From assembly GCA_015655355.1 (NCBI GenBank), contig JAATFG010000107.1, positions 1-53,947 on the forward strand: a stretch of 53,947 bases of DNA, read 5' to 3'. Position numbers and translations under genes: made by a program. This document shows, piece by piece, positions 18,532 to 30,328 of this stretch; the stretch's first letter is position 1; each line of letters begins with the position of its first letter. Source of the DNA: Lysobacterales bacterium. GTDB taxonomy: Bacteria > Pseudomonadota > Gammaproteobacteria > Xanthomonadales > Xanthomonadaceae. The notes under the pieces were generated by a model. It saw only the letters and a list, made by a program, of their open reading frames with translations, did no database searches and was not told the origin of the DNA.

Positions 18532-20253
18532 TCAATGCGTCAGCGCCTGCAGCGCAGCGACCACGTAGACCAGCGGCGCGTTCCAGTTGATCGCCACTTC
18601 GTTGCTCGCGTACGCGCAAGTGGCATCGAGATACGACAGCGCCGGCACGTTCGATGGATATGGCGCGCGCTTGCAGTCGCTGTCACGATCCTGCTGGCCC
18701 GGATTCGCGCCGCCGGCCAGCCAGCCCGGCACCGGCGCGTCGATGCCGTCGGCCGCGGACACGCGATGGTGGATGTGCAATGGCGGCCGCGCGCCGAAGC
18801 CGGTGACGAACGAACGCCCGAGCGGATTGCGCCCGAGCACGTAGTCCAGTTGCGATTGCGCCGCGTCGAGATAAGCGCGCTTTTTCGTCAGGCGATACGC
18901 CTGCACCAATACCACCGCGCGGTTCAACGCGGTCGCGTTGCTGCCCCAGACGAAATCCTTTTCCTGCATCGCCACGGCATACGCGGAATCCTTCCATTCG
19001 CGGCGCAGGCCTTCGGCGACGCCGACCACCCGACGTTCGACCAGCGCGCGGTCGGCGTGCGGCGTCAGCAAATCGCGATGCGCGGCCAGCGACGTCCACG
19101 CGAAACCGGCGACGTTTTCCCACGACGGCACGCCGGCCGCTTGCTTGCGCGCAATGAAGTCGTCGTAGAACGCATCCTCGTGCGTGGCCAGGTACAACTC
19201 GGCGGCGGCCCAGGCGAATTCGTCGTCGAGATGCGCGTCGTCGTACTTGCCGGTGAGCACGTCCGCCGGCTGTTCGTAGGTTGCATTCGGATGCTGCTGC
19301 GCCCACGTCCACGCCTGTTGTGCGGCGGTGAGCATGCGTTGCGATGCGCCGGAAAATTGCCCGTCAAATTTCGCGTACACGCGGCTGGCCTGCGCCATCA
19401 CCGCGGCGAAATCGAGCGCGGCCGCCGTGCTCTTCTGCACCACGTAACGCGGCGCGTGGTCTTCGCTCGGCATCACGAAGCCGGAGAACTTCAGCGTAGT
19501 CAGCTTGTGGTAGACGCCGTCGTCGTTCGGATCCTGCATGTCCAGCAGCCATTGCAGGTTCCACCATGCCTCGTTCAACACGTCCGGCGCGCCGTTGCCG
19601 CTTTCGGGCAGATCGAGTTTCTGCGCGGCAAATACCTGCGGGAAGGCTTCGTACGCGTCGAGCAACTGATGGGTGGAAACCGCGGCGTTGACCGAATACT
19701 CGTTGTAATCCCCGGCGTCGTACCAGCCTTTCGGCGCGGAAATCTTCGTCCCTTCCGGACGCTGCGGCGACGCGGCTGATGCGTGCACGAACACCACGTC
19801 ATCCGGGTGGCCTTCGGCGCGCGCGTAGATGCCCGCATGCTTCGCATCCAGCGCAGTGCTGGCGCGGTTGAAATAATAGGCTTTGAGCACGCCGGCGCCG
19901 AGCGCGGCGTAGGCGTCGTCCGCGATGACGAATGCGTCCGAATCCGCCAGACCATCGATATGCAGGCGGTAATGGCCGGGCGTTTTCAACGCGGAGAAAT
20001 CGGCGAGGCGCACGCTTTGCCGCGCCGGTTCCCATTCCGCGGCAATGCCGAGTTTGCCGCGGAAAACCGTCTCGCCCGTCAGCACGTCTTCGACGACGAA
20101 CGCATCCGGTGCATCGGCTGGCGCAACCGCGAGCTTGTGCGCCGCGGGCAGATAGCCGACTTGATCGACCTCGATCGCCGCGCCATCAGCCGCCTGTGCC
20201 ATCGACGCGAACGACAGCGAAACCAGAATGAACGGAATCGACCAAAGCTTCAT
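18532..20253 (-). CDS. Exported glycoside hydrolase family 9 protein (endoglucanase-like)
   Basis: 573 residues: signal peptide (about 1-21), an N-terminal Ig-like CelD-type domain ([14 protein letters not shown] onward, about 25-110), then an (alpha/alpha)6 GH9 domain. Catalytic aspartates are D179 and D182 in YDAGDYNEY; the substrate-contact His lies in PLHIHHRVS; the proton donor is E552 in [11 protein letters not shown]. These residues predict an inverting beta-1,4-glucanase or a glucosaminidase-like enzyme acting in the periplasm or outside the cell. No carbohydrate-binding module or polysaccharide-utilisation partners are present nearby. Confidence 0.9.
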   Translation of the reverse strand: MKLWSIPFILVSLSFASMAQAADGAAIEVDQVGYLPAAHKLAVAPADAPDAFVVEDVLTGETVFRGKLGIAAEWEPARQSVRLADFSALKTPGHYRLHIDGLADSDAFVIADDAYAALGAGVLKAYYFNRASTALDAKHAGIYARAEGHPDDVVFVHASAASPQRPEGTKISAPKGWYDAGDYNEYSVNAAVSTHQLLDAYEAFPQVFAAQKLDLPESGNGAPDVLNEAWWNLQWLLDMQDPNDDGVYHKLTTLKFSGFVMPSEDHAPRYVVQKSTAAALDFAAVMAQASRVYAKFDGQFSGASQRMLTAAQQAWTWAQQHPNATYEQPADVLTGKYDDAHLDDEFAWAAAELYLATHEDAFYDDFIARKQAAGVPSWENVAGFAWTSLAAHRDLLTPHADRALVERRVVGVAEGLRREWKDSAYAVAMQEKDFVWGSNATALNRAVVLVQAYRLTKKRAYLDAAQSQLDYVLGRNPLGRSFVTGFGARPPLHIHHRVSAADGIDAPVPGWLAGGANPGQQDRDSDCKRAPYPSNVPALSYLDATCAYASNEVAINWNAPLVYVVAALQALTH

Positions 20254-20342
20254 GTGCGCCTCCGCATTGCCGAGGCGCACATTATCGCGGCACGGTGCGC
20301 GCTGCGGCCGTGCCTGCGACCAAGGTTCAGTGCGCCCGGCTT

Positions 20343-22079
20343 TTAACGAGCGGCTTCCACTGCGCCGGCGCCGACCGGATTGCGCGGATCGCTGCCGGTC
20401 GAAAGCGTGTCGGTGGTCTTGTCCCATTCCACCGTCTGCAGGTTGCCCCACGGATGGCTGGAACCCAGTGCCTTGCCTTCGGCACCGACCAGCTTGTGCC
20501 CCATCGCGGTCAACTGCTGCGCGGCTTCGGGCGAAATCGCGTCCGGCTCGGCTTCAACCACGTCCGGCAGCCATTGCGAGTGGTAACGCGGCAACGCGGC
20601 GACCTGCTGCGCGGAAAGCCCCGCGTCGTAACCGAGGATGCCGAGCAGCACCATCGTGATGATGCGCGAACCGCCGGGCGTGCCGAGCACGGCGACCTTG
20701 TCCTTCGACTCCATGAAGGTCGGCGTCATCGACGACAACGGGCGCTTGCCCGGCTTCGGCGCGTTCGCTGCGTAGCCCATCACGCCGAACGCATTGGGCG
20801 TGCCGGGCTTGAGCGCGAAGTCGTCCATCTCGTCGTTGAGCAGCACGCCGGTGCCTTTCGGGATCAGGCCGCTGCCGTACAGCAGGTTGACGGTCTGGGT
20901 CGCGGCGACGCGGTTGCCGTCGGCGTCGATGATGCTGAAGTGCGTGGTCTCGTCGTCTTCCAGCGGGGTCGGATTACCGCTGAGCTGGTCGCTCGGCGTG
21001 GCCTTGTCCGGGTTGATGGTCGAACGCAGGCCTTGCGCATAGTCGCGGCTCAACAACGTCTTTTCCGGAATCGTGGTGAAGTCCGGGTCGCCGAGGAAGA
21101 AGGTGCGGTCGCGATACGCGCGGCGTTCGGCCTCGACGATGAAGTGCACGCGATGCGCCTCGTCCATCTTGTGCAAGTCGTAGGGCTCGAGCATTTGCAG
21201 CATCGACGCCAGCGCGATGCCGCCGGACGAACTCGGCGGCGCGGTGACGATGTCCCAGCCGTGGTACTTGAACTCGATCGGCGCGCGCACCTTCAGGGTG
21301 TAGCCGGCCAGTTCCTGCGGCGTCCACTTGCCACCGGCCTGCTTGACCCCGGCGATCAGCTTCTGCGCGGTTTCGCCGCGATAGAAACCGTCGAAGCCCT
21401 TGTCGGCGAAAAGCTGCAGCGTATGCGCCAGCTCCGGCTGCTTGAACAGCGTGCCTTCGGTCATCGGCTGGCGTTCGTACACTTCGCGCGTGCCGGGGAA
21501 TTGCAGCATTTCGGCGCGGCGCGAGGCGTAGCCCGACGCCATCCGCGCGTAGATCGGGAAGCCTTCGGTGGCGATGCGGATCGCCGGCTGCAAATCCTGC
21601 TTCAGCGACAACTTTCCGTACTTGGTCGCCATTTCGACCAGCGCCGCCGGCAGGCCGGGAATGCCCGCGGACCACGGACCGTCCTGCGATTTCTTCGGAT
21701 CGAGATTGCCGGCCTTGTCGAGGAACTTGTCCGGCGTTGCCGACTCCGGCGATTGCTCGCGCGCATCGAGGAACACGTCCTTGCCGGTTTTCGCGTCGTG
21801 CAGCAGATAGAACCCGCCGCCGCCGAGACCGGAGGAAATCGGTTCGACCACGCCGAGGGTCGAGGACACCGCGACCGCCGCGTCGAATGCGTTGCCGCCT
21901 GCGCGGATGATTTCCAGGCCCGCGTCGGTGGCGAGCTTGTGCCCGGAAGCGATCGCCGCGCCCAGCGGATGCGTGGCGGCGGAGGAATCGTTCGCCGCCG
22001 CGACGGCACTGGTCGAAGCAGCGCAGATCGGGGCGGACAACAACGCGGACAACAACAGCACACGCATGCTCGGCTTCAT
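20343..22079 (-). CDS. ggt: Gamma-glutamyltransferase (glutathione hydrolase proenzyme)
   Basis: 578 residues, periplasmic Ntn hydrolase. A signal peptide (MRVLLLSALLSAPICAAS) is followed by the large-subunit motif GGNAFDAAVAVSSTLGVVEP. The autocleavage site is T378 in DDETTHFSII, giving the small subunit with YGSGLIPKGTGVLLND and PLSSMTPT. It hydrolyses glutathione and transfers gamma-glutamyl groups. ATG at 22079 with GGAG ten bases upstream is preferred; ATG at 22067 is also possible. It starts four bases after the ferredoxin stop, so the two are probably co-transcribed. Confidence 0.95.
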   Translation of the reverse strand: MKPSMRVLLLSALLSAPICAASTSAVAAANDSSAATHPLGAAIASGHKLATDAGLEIIRAGGNAFDAAVAVSSTLGVVEPISSGLGGGGFYLLHDAKTGKDVFLDAREQSPESATPDKFLDKAGNLDPKKSQDGPWSAGIPGLPAALVEMATKYGKLSLKQDLQPAIRIATEGFPIYARMASGYASRRAEMLQFPGTREVYERQPMTEGTLFKQPELAHTLQLFADKGFDGFYRGETAQKLIAGVKQAGGKWTPQELAGYTLKVRAPIEFKYHGWDIVTAPPSSSGGIALASMLQMLEPYDLHKMDEAHRVHFIVEAERRAYRDRTFFLGDPDFTTIPEKTLLSRDYAQGLRSTINPDKATPSDQLSGNPTPLEDDETTHFSIIDADGNRVAATQTVNLLYGSGLIPKGTGVLLNDEMDDFALKPGTPNAFGVMGYAANAPKPGKRPLSSMTPTFMESKDKVAVLGTPGGSRIITMVLLGILGYDAGLSAQQVAALPRYHSQWLPDVVEAEPDAISPEAAQQLTAMGHKLVGAEGKALGSSHPWGNLQTVEWDKTTDTLSTGSDPRNPVGAGAVEAAR

Positions 22080-22083
22080 CGGT

Positions 22084-22371
22084 TCAAGGCTCCGGTGGGG
22101 ATTCGGATTCGTAGAGTTCGGGATGCTCGATTTGCAGCTTGCGCAATTTGCCAAGCAGGTCGTCGCGGCTTTCAGGATACGCCGGATCGGGGTCGATGCA
22201 CTCGACCGGGCACACGACCACGCATTGCGGCTCGTCGAAATGGCCGATGCATTCGGTGCAGCGCGCCGGATCGATCACGTAGATGGTCTCGCCCATCGCG
22301 ATGGCCTTGTTCGGGCAGGCCGGCTCGCAGACGTCGCAGTTGACGCAAAGCTCGTTGATCTTGAGGGACAT
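22084..22371 (-). CDS. YfhL-type 2[4Fe-4S] ferredoxin
   Basis: 95 residues. First cluster motif C9-x2-C12-x2-C15-x3-C19 (CVNCDVCEPACP), second set C38, C41, C50, C54 with an extra C58 and an insertion between C41 and C50, as in the YfhL/Alvin family of low-potential ferredoxins. The cytosolic electron-transfer partner is unknown. A ferredoxin of this type close to coaD is a known gammaproteobacterial arrangement. Confidence 0.93.
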   Translation of the reverse strand: MSLKINELCVNCDVCEPACPNKAIAMGETIYVIDPARCTECIGHFDEPQCVVVCPVECIDPDPAYPESRDDLLGKLRKLQIEHPELYESESPPEP

Positions 22372-22380
22372 GGGAACGGA

Positions 22381-22493
22381 TTATCCCCTCTTCCCTCGCG
22401 GGAGAGTGCGCGAAGCGCGCTTCGCGCCTGCAACCGTCCCCTCTCCGTGCGCGCTGCGCGCGCTGTCCCTCTCCCATGAGGGGAGAGGGGAAA
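22381..22493. repeat. Mosaic of intergenic palindromes
   Basis: About 110 bases made only of palindromes: CTTCCCTCGCGGGAG near 22390, a perfect 20-bp palindrome at 22408-22427 centred on GCG|CGC, a run of alternating GCGCGC near 22450, and a 9-bp stem CCCTCTCCC / GGGAGAGGG at 22467-22489. It lies between the ferredoxin and lipoprotein genes on the same strand. Shorter relatives occur at 14776-14797 and around 46763-46791. Confidence 0.6.
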
Positions 22494-22505
22494 GACGATG
22501 CACGG

Positions 22506-23000
22506 TCACTTCGTCTCGACGAATACGAAATCCGCGCCCGACGGCGCCACCGCCGTGGTCACGCGATCCTTGTCGGCGGCGTCGCCGATGAACAGCACGC
22601 GCACGTTCTTGAACGTATCCGGCTGCGCGCCCTTGAACGCATCGACGACGATGTCGGCCATTTTCGCCGATTCCGGCGCGGCGAACACGATCATGTTGCC
22701 GGCGGGCACGCCGCGCGCGATCGAGTTCTTGATGTCACCGGCCTGACGCTCGTACTTGCCATCGAAATCCGGGTCGGCGGCGCGGCCGGAGAGGAAGTAC
22801 ACGAACGGCGGGTTGGTGATCTTGCCGCTGTTGTGCTCGACCACGTAGGTCAGGTAATCCTTCCACGACGCGGCATCGGCGGCGGTCGGCAGCGCCACCG
22901 ACACGTCGGCGGCCGTCGGCGCGGCGGTTTCCTTCTTGCTGCATGCGGCGAACGGCAGCACCAGGCAGGCGGCCAGCAGCAGGCGGGTTGCGATTTTCAT
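22506..23000 (-). CDS. Lipoprotein of unknown function
   Basis: 164 residues. Lipobox LPFAAC with the acylated cysteine C20, followed by SKKE, which has no Asp at +2 and so allows outer-membrane sorting. The mature part is a small alpha/beta domain with FVYFLSGRAADPDFDG, GVPAGNMIVFAAPESAKMAD and VRVLFIGDAADKDRV. The latter looks like a nucleotide-like or redox-free sandwich, but I recognise no family. It lies between coaD and the ferredoxin gene, all on one strand. Confidence 0.8.
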   Translation of the reverse strand: MKIATRLLLAACLVLPFAACSKKETAAPTAADVSVALPTAADAASWKDYLTYVVEHNSGKITNPPFVYFLSGRAADPDFDGKYERQAGDIKNSIARGVPAGNMIVFAAPESAKMADIVVDAFKGAQPDTFKNVRVLFIGDAADKDRVTTAVAPSGADFVFVETK

Positions 23001-23054
23001 GGCGAGGTTCCTCAGTAAGTGGGTGGTTGATTTCGTGGGAGAAGATGCGGCGCC

Positions 23055-25322
<2,268 letters not shown>

Positions 25323-25326
<4 letters not shown>

Positions 25327-26366
25327 GCGACGCGTTCGCGCAAAAACTGCTCGCCTGGTTCGACCGCAACGGCCGCCATGACCTGCCGTGGCAGCATCCG
25401 CGCACGCCTTATCGGGTGTGGCTGTCGGAAATCATGCTGCAGCAGACCCAGGTGGCGACGGTCACTGCGTATTTCCTGCGCTTCGTCGAACGCTTCCCGA
25501 CGATCGCGGACTTGGCGAACGCCTCGACCGACGAGGTGATGGCGCATTGGGCCGGCCTCGGCTACTACGCAAGAGCGCGCAACCTGCACGACGCGGCGAA
25601 ACGTTGCGTCGAATTGCATGGCGGCGAACTGCCACGCGATTTCGACGCCCTGCTCGCCCTGCCCGGCATCGGCCGCAGCACGGCCGGCGCGATTCTTTCG
25701 CAGGCATGGAATGACCGTTTCCCGATCCTCGACGGCAACGTCAAGCGCGTGCTCGCGCGTTTCCACGGCATCGACGGTTTTCCCGGTTTGCCCGCCATCG
25801 AAAAACAGCTGTGGCGGATCGCGCAATCGCATTTGCCGCAACAACGCATGGCCGACTACACCCAGGCGCAGATGGATTTCGGCGCCACGTTGTGCACGCG
25901 CGCCAAGCCAGCCTGCGTGTTGTGCCCGCTGCAAAACGATTGCATCGCGTTCCGCGATGGCCTGAGCAACGTGCTGCCAACGCCGAAACCGTCGAAAACG
26001 CTGCCCGAACGCGAAGCCCTCGCGCTGTGGCTGGAAAATTCGCATGGCCAAATCCTGCTGCAGCGGCGTCCGCCCGCGGGCATCTGGGCCTCGCTGTGGA
26101 CGCTGCCACAAGCCGATACGCAAGCCGAACTGCATGCATGGTTCGAGCGCGAAATCCGCGGCGATTTCGACGCCGCCGAGGAACTGCCGCGCATCGTCCA
26201 CACCTTCAGCCACTATCGCCTGCATCTGCAGCCGCTGAAGCTGCGCAAGGTCGCGCCGCGCGCCGCGGTGCGCGACAATGCCGACCTGCGCTGGGTGGCG
26301 CGCGAAGATCTGACTTCGCTCGGCCTGCCCGCGCCCATCCGCAAACTGCTGGAAACAAGCCGATGA
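25323..26366 (+). CDS. mutY: A/G-specific adenine DNA glycosylase
   Basis: Removes adenine mispaired with 8-oxoguanine. 347 residues from a GTG start at 25323, which overlaps the ftsY stop (GTGA). The frame is open upstream but inside ftsY. HhH-GPD domain with E36 ([10 protein letters not shown]), [12 protein letters not shown], and D137 in PILDGNVKR. The [4Fe-4S] cluster ligands are C191, C198, C201 and C207. The C-terminal NUDIX-like domain that recognises 8-oxoG contains [10 protein letters not shown]. Confidence 0.96.
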
Positions 26367-26632
26367 CCCGCACCGTGTTCTGCGAATACGAGCAGAAGCA
26401 AACCGAAGGCCTCGACTTCGCACCGTGGCCCGGCGAACTCGGCCAGCGCATCTACGCGCACATCGGCAAGGCCGCATGGGCACGCTGGCTGGAACACCAG
26501 ACCATGCTGATCAACGAGAACCGGCTGTCGCCGCGCGACCCGCAACACCGCGCGTTCCTCACCGCGAAAATGCAGGAATTCCTGTTCAATCGCGTCACCG
26601 ACAAGCCCGAAGGCTACGTCCCGGAGGCCTGA
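26363..26632 (+). CDS. yggX: YggX-type Fe(II)-trafficking / oxidative-damage protection protein
   Basis: 89 residues, full family length: [19 protein letters not shown] with the conserved N-terminal cysteine C7, and KMQEFLF near the end. The family protects Fe-S clusters and labile iron during oxidative stress. It overlaps mutY by four bases (ATGA), the same pair order as in E. coli. A shared operon links two oxidative-damage functions. Confidence 0.95.
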   Translation: MTRTVFCEYEQKQTEGLDFAPWPGELGQRIYAHIGKAAWARWLEHQTMLINENRLSPRDPQHRAFLTAKMQEFLFNRVTDKPEGYVPEA

Positions 26633-26646
26633 ACGCATCCAGGCTC

Positions 26647-26675
26647 TTGCCGAAACCCGAGCATCCCCGTATCAT
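26647..26675 (+). promoter_or_regulatory. Promoter of tRNA-Phe
   Basis: TTGCCG at 26647-26652, 17-bp spacer, TATCAT at 26670-26675. Transcription would start near 26682, about 50 bases before the tRNA, the same layout as for tRNA-Ala. Confidence 0.6.
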
Positions 26676-26732
26676 GCGCGGCTCTCGCAGCAAGCCTGCG
26701 GGGCAATTACGGATTTTCGATCCTCGTCCCGT

Positions 26733-26808
26733 GGCCGGGTAGCTCAGTTGGTAGAGCAAGGGATTGAAAATCCCTGTGTCGGGGGTTCGATTCCCTCCCC
26801 GGCCACCA
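26733..26808 (+). tRNA. tRNA-Phe (anticodon GAA)
   Basis: A 76-base cloverleaf with encoded CCA. Acceptor GGCCGGG/CCCGGCC, D arm GCTCAGTTGGTAGAGC, anticodon loop TTGAAAA with GAA, T loop TTCGATT. Single gene with its own promoter and a terminator. Confidence 0.97.
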
Positions 26809-26832
26809 CGTGAAAATCCGTAATGCAGAAAC

Positions 26833-26856
26833 AAGCGCCGCGAGGCGCTTTTTCTT
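26833..26856 (+). terminator. Intrinsic terminator after tRNA-Phe
   Basis: AAGCGCC / GGCGCTT with loop GCGA, followed by T3, C and T3. It also separates the tRNA from the convergent LysR gene ending at 26878. Confidence 0.85.
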
Positions 26857-26877
26857 TGTCCGCGATGCGCGCGGATA

Positions 26878-27786
26878 TCACGTTCCGGCGTGTTTTCGTT
26901 CAACGCGTTTCAGCACGCGCACCAGTTCCATCAACTTGAGCAGCGGCGGCGACGGCTCCGCATCGCGGGCGGTGGCCATCAGCAGGTCCACTTGCGGGCT
27001 GCTGCCCTTCAGCGGCCGCACCACCACCGTGCGCGGGCAGAACGCTTCGGCATACGAGGGCAGCAAGGCGTAGCCGAAGCCGCCGGCGACCATGTTGACG
27101 CTCATCAGGATGTTCGAGGAAGTCGGCCCCTTGCCGGTGCGCACCCGGTGCCGTTGCAGGTACGCATCCACCACGTCGCGCAAAGGCCGCCCGAACTTGT
27201 TGTCGGTATCCACCTGCGGCAGGCCATCGAGCTTGCGCACCGGGATTTTTTCCAGCGCGGCCAGTTCGTGCTGCGCCGACAGGAACACCCGCAGCGGCTC
27301 GCGCAGCACCAGTTCGCTTTGCAGCGACGGCACCCGCAGCGGCGGGCGCAGGAAGCCGATGTCGATTTCGCCGTGCGCCAGCGCCTGTTCCTGTTCGTCG
27401 GAAGTCATGCTGCGCAGGACGGTGTTCAACTCCGGGAACATCACCCGCAACTCGGTCAGCACCTTGGGGAAGATGCGCACTTCCGCCTCCGGCACGAAAC
27501 CGATGCGCAGGCTGGCCGCCGCGTTCTCGGCCGCCTTGCGGGTCGCGTCCAGCGCGTCGTCGACCTGCCGCAGGATGCGCCGCGCCTGTTCGAGGAACAC
27601 CGCGCCGGCTTCGGTCAGCTCCACCTTGCGCCGGTTGCGGCGCAGCAGGCGGCAGCCCACGTCGCGTTCGAGGTTGCGGATCTGCTCGCTCAACGACGGC
27701 TGCGAGGTGTAAAGCGTTTCCGCCGCGTGGGTGAAACTCAGTTCTTCCGCCACCGCAACGTAATAGCGCAGATGCCGCAATTCCAT
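26878..27786 (-). CDS. hcaR: LysR-type regulator of the aromatic operon (HcaR-like)
   Basis: 302 residues: N-terminal winged HTH (RHLRYYVAVAEELSFTHAAE, then TSQPSLSEQIRNLE) and a substrate-binding domain resembling the HcaR/BenM/CatM group. It is divergent from the dioxygenase operon with a 276-bp gap that holds a perfect palindrome. E. coli HcaR occupies the same place relative to hcaEFCBD and activates with phenylpropionate or cinnamate. The inducer here is inferred by that comparison. The symbol is by context and family, not by proof. Confidence 0.85.
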   Translation of the reverse strand: MELRHLRYYVAVAEELSFTHAAETLYTSQPSLSEQIRNLERDVGCRLLRRNRRKVELTEAGAVFLEQARRILRQVDDALDATRKAAENAAASLRIGFVPEAEVRIFPKVLTELRVMFPELNTVLRSMTSDEQEQALAHGEIDIGFLRPPLRVPSLQSELVLREPLRVFLSAQHELAALEKIPVRKLDGLPQVDTDNKFGRPLRDVVDAYLQRHRVRTGKGPTSSNILMSVNMVAGGFGYALLPSYAEAFCPRTVVVRPLKGSSPQVDLLMATARDAEPSPPLLKLMELVRVLKRVERKHAGT

Positions 27787-27935
27787 GCCCGCCTCGTCAA
27801 CATTCGGTCACGGTCCGCGGCCTGCGCGGGTCGTGTTGCAACCCAACAAAATCACGCCCGGAACGGCCACGGTCGCATCCGCGACCAAAGTATGAAGATC
27901 CGCCCGCGGCCCGTGCCGGCCCTGCAAAATCCATA

Positions 27936-27954
27936 TTATCGGAAATTCCGATAA
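27936..27954. promoter_or_regulatory. Candidate LysR operator of the hca-type operon
   Basis: Perfect palindrome TTATCGGAATTCCGATAA-like: two 9-base arms TTATCGGAA and TTCCGATAA around a single A. It lies 108 bases before the hcaE-like ATG and 149 before the regulator's ATG. It stands out as AT-rich in this GC-rich genome. A possible -10, TATTTT (27971-27976), follows, so the site would lie close to or over the -35 region, a usual place for a LysR activator. Confidence 0.6.
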
Positions 27955-28062
27955 CAGCAAAAGCACAAACTATTTTCCCCGCCCGCAGCGCGGAACTAGC
28001 TTCGCGTCAGCTTCAAGCAACCATTTCATCCTGCCCCAGGCCGGAATCAAAGGGAGCTCGCC

Positions 28063-29424
28063 ATGACGTACAGCAACAAAGACATCGAAGCGCTGGTCGA
28101 CGCGCGCAACGGCCGCGTCGGACCGGAAATCTACACCAGCGAAGAACTCTACGAGCTCGAACTGGAACGCATCTTCGGCCGTACCTGGCTGTTCCTGTGC
28201 CACGTCAGCCAGATCCCGAAGGCCGGCGATTTCTTCAACACCTACATGGGCGAAGACCCGATCGTCGTCGTGCGCCAGAAGGACGGCGGCATCAAGGCGT
28301 TCTTGAACCAGTGCCGGCATCGCTCGATGCGGGTGAGCTACGCCGACAGCGGCAACACGCGCGCATTCACCTGTCCATACCACGGCTGGTCGTATGCCAC
28401 CGACGGCGCACTGATCGAAGTGCCGCTGGAGGCCAAGGCCTATCCGCACGGCCTGTGCAAGGAGAAGTGGGGCCTGCAGGAAGTCACTCGCGTCAGGGAA
28501 TACAAGGGCCTGGTGTTCGGCAACTGGGACGCGACCGCGCCCGAGCTCGAAGACTACATGGGCGGCATCGCCTGGTATCTAGACGGCGTGCTCGACCGCC
28601 GCGAAGGCGGCACCGAGATCATCGGCGGCGTGCAGAAGTGGGTGATCGACTGCAACTGGAAATTCCCCGCCGAACAATTCGCCTCCGACCAGTACCACGC
28701 GCAGTTCTCGCACGCTTCGGCGGTGCAGGTACTCGGCGCCAAACCGGACGATGGCGAGGATGCGAAGAAGCTCGGCGCCGGCCAGACCGCGCGCCCGGTG
28801 TGGGAAACCGCGAAAGACGCCGTGCAGTACGGCCAGCGCGGCCACGGCAGCGGCTTCTTCTTCACCGAAAAGCCCGATGCGAACGTGTGGGTCGACGGCG
28901 AAGTGGCCGAGTATTTCCGCGAGACCTTCGACGAAGCGAAATCGCGCCTCGGCGAAATCCGCGCGCTGCGTTTGGCCGGGCACAACACGATGTTCCCGAC
29001 GCTGAGCTGGCTCAACGGCACCGCGACGCTGCGCGTGTGGCATCCGCGCGGCCCCAATCAAGTCGAAGTGTGGAATTTCTGCATCGCCGACAAGGCGGCT
29101 TCGGACGAAGTGAAGGCCGCGTTCGAGCGCAGCGAAACCCGCGCTTTCGGCCCGGCCGGCTTCCTCGAACAGGACGATTCGGAGAACTGGACCGAAATCC
29201 AGAAAGTGCTGCGCGGCAAGCGCGCGCGCAAGACCCGCCTGTGCATGGAACAAGGCCTCGGCAACGAAAGGCTGCGCGACGACATGCCCGGCATCACCAA
29301 CTACATCTTCTCCGAAACCGCCGCGCGCGGCCTGTACCAGCAATGGGTCAACCTGCTGGTCTCGGACACCTGGGAAGAGGTGATGCAGCGCGGCCACGCC
29401 TACGAGAAGGAGTTGGTGAAATGA
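28063..29424 (+). CDS. hcaE: Aromatic-ring dioxygenase, large (alpha) subunit, HcaE-like
   Basis: 453 residues, the same length as E. coli HcaE. Rieske centre ligands C84, H86, C104 and H107 (CRH and CPYH). Catalytic iron ligands H212 and H217 with the electron-bridging D209 ([10 protein letters not shown], the D-x2-H-x4-H spacing of naphthalene dioxygenase) and an Asp in LEQDDSENW (371/372). It adds O2 to the ring to make a cis-dihydrodiol. 3-Phenylpropionate/cinnamate as substrate is inferred from the gene order and from mhpB downstream; benzoate- or biphenyl-type substrates are not excluded. Strong ribosome site GGGAG before ATG. Confidence 0.9.
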   Translation: MTYSNKDIEALVDARNGRVGPEIYTSEELYELELERIFGRTWLFLCHVSQIPKAGDFFNTYMGEDPIVVVRQKDGGIKAFLNQCRHRSMRVSYADSGNTRAFTCPYHGWSYATDGALIEVPLEAKAYPHGLCKEKWGLQEVTRVREYKGLVFGNWDATAPELEDYMGGIAWYLDGVLDRREGGTEIIGGVQKWVIDCNWKFPAEQFASDQYHAQFSHASAVQVLGAKPDDGEDAKKLGAGQTARPVWETAKDAVQYGQRGHGSGFFFTEKPDANVWVDGEVAEYFRETFDEAKSRLGEIRALRLAGHNTMFPTLSWLNGTATLRVWHPRGPNQVEVWNFCIADKAASDEVKAAFERSETRAFGPAGFLEQDDSENWTEIQKVLRGKRARKTRLCMEQGLGNERLRDDMPGITNYIFSETAARGLYQQWVNLLVSDTWEEVMQRGHAYEKELVK

Positions 29425-29981
29425 ATGCCATGGCCAAGCCCGACGAATTGCAGCTGAGCACGAAGCCCGTCGTCGATGCGCAGACGCATTACCAGGTCGC
29501 CGACTTCCTGCATCAGGAAGCCGAGTTGCTCGACGACTGGAATTTCCGCGAATGGCTGAAGGTGATGGCGCAGGACGCCAACTACTTCATGCGCACCGGC
29601 GCCAACGCGCAGACCCGCGACCGCCGCCGCCACGTCGGGCCGCCGACCACGTGGATCTTCAACGACAACTGGTACCAGCTCGAACGCCGCGTCGCGCGCC
29701 TGGAAACCGGCATGGCCTGGGCCGAAGAACCGCCGAGCCGCACGCGCCACCTGGTCAGCAACCTGCGCGTCCGCGAAACCGAGGACGGCCAGGGTTTCGA
29801 GATCCGCAGCAACTACGCCCTGCACCGTTCGCAGAAGGAAAAGGACTACACCACCTACTTCGGCATGCGCATCGACCGGGTACGCCGCGCCGACAACGGC
29901 TACGGTTTCGAGATCTATTTCCGCGACATCGTGCTCGATCAGGTGGTGATCACCTCGCACAACCTCAGCGTGCTGTTCTGA
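29421..29981 (+). CDS. hcaF: Aromatic-ring dioxygenase, small (beta) subunit, HcaF-like
   Basis: 186 residues with the cone-shaped SnoaL/beta-subunit fold: [22 protein letters not shown] near the N-terminus, then [10 protein letters not shown] and [20 protein letters not shown]. It forms the structural alpha3beta3 core with the large subunit. ATG overlaps the alpha-subunit stop by four bases (ATGA). About 14 residues longer than E. coli HcaF at the N-terminus. Confidence 0.92.
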   Translation: MNAMAKPDELQLSTKPVVDAQTHYQVADFLHQEAELLDDWNFREWLKVMAQDANYFMRTGANAQTRDRRRHVGPPTTWIFNDNWYQLERRVARLETGMAWAEEPPSRTRHLVSNLRVRETEDGQGFEIRSNYALHRSQKEKDYTTYFGMRIDRVRRADNGYGFEIYFRDIVLDQVVITSHNLSVLF

Positions 29982-30007
29982 GCCGCGCTTCTCCAAGGGA
30001 AACAACC

Positions 30008-30328
30008 ATGGCCCGAATTGCCGCAATCGACGTCGATGCCATCCGCGATGGCGAAGCCGCCAAGGTCGAAGCCAACGGCCTCGACATCGCCATCTTCAAG
30101 GTAAACGGCGAGTTTTTCGCCCTGAACGACCATTGCAGCCACGGCAACGCATCGATGTCCGAAGGCTACGTCGAGGACGATTTCACCGTCGAATGCCCGC
30201 TGCATTCGGCGCGCTTCTGCCTGAAATCCGGCGAAGCGCTGTGCCAGCCGGCGACCGACCCGATCGCGGCATACCCAATCGTGATCGAAGGCGGCAAGGT
30301 TTACGTCGAATTGCCGGAGGCCGCATGA
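30008..30328 (+). CDS. hcaC: Rieske ferredoxin of the dioxygenase, HcaC-like
   Basis: 106 residues, equal in length to E. coli HcaC. Rieske [2Fe-2S] ligands C43, H45 (DHCSHGNA), C63 and H66 (ECPLHSARF). It carries electrons from the reductase to the oxygenase. The frame extends upstream inside hcaF, but ATG at 30008 gives the family start 26 bases after the hcaF stop. It overlaps the next gene by four bases. Confidence 0.93.
   Translation: MARIAAIDVDAIRDGEAAKVEANGLDIAIFKVNGEFFALNDHCSHGNASMSEGYVEDDFTVECPLHSARFCLKSGEALCQPATDPIAAYPIVIEGGKVYVELPEAA

Noticed and set aside
17630-20253. Both the metallo-hydrolase and the GH9 protein begin MKLWSI, suggesting a duplication
   Set aside because: The next residues and the DNA upstream differ; one is a signal peptide and the other a cytosolic start. 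Six residues are a coincidence.
26595-26903. Minus-strand ORF with GGNRTPDTGIFNPLLYQLSY
   Set aside because: It is the antisense translation of tRNA-Phe, a well-known false protein.
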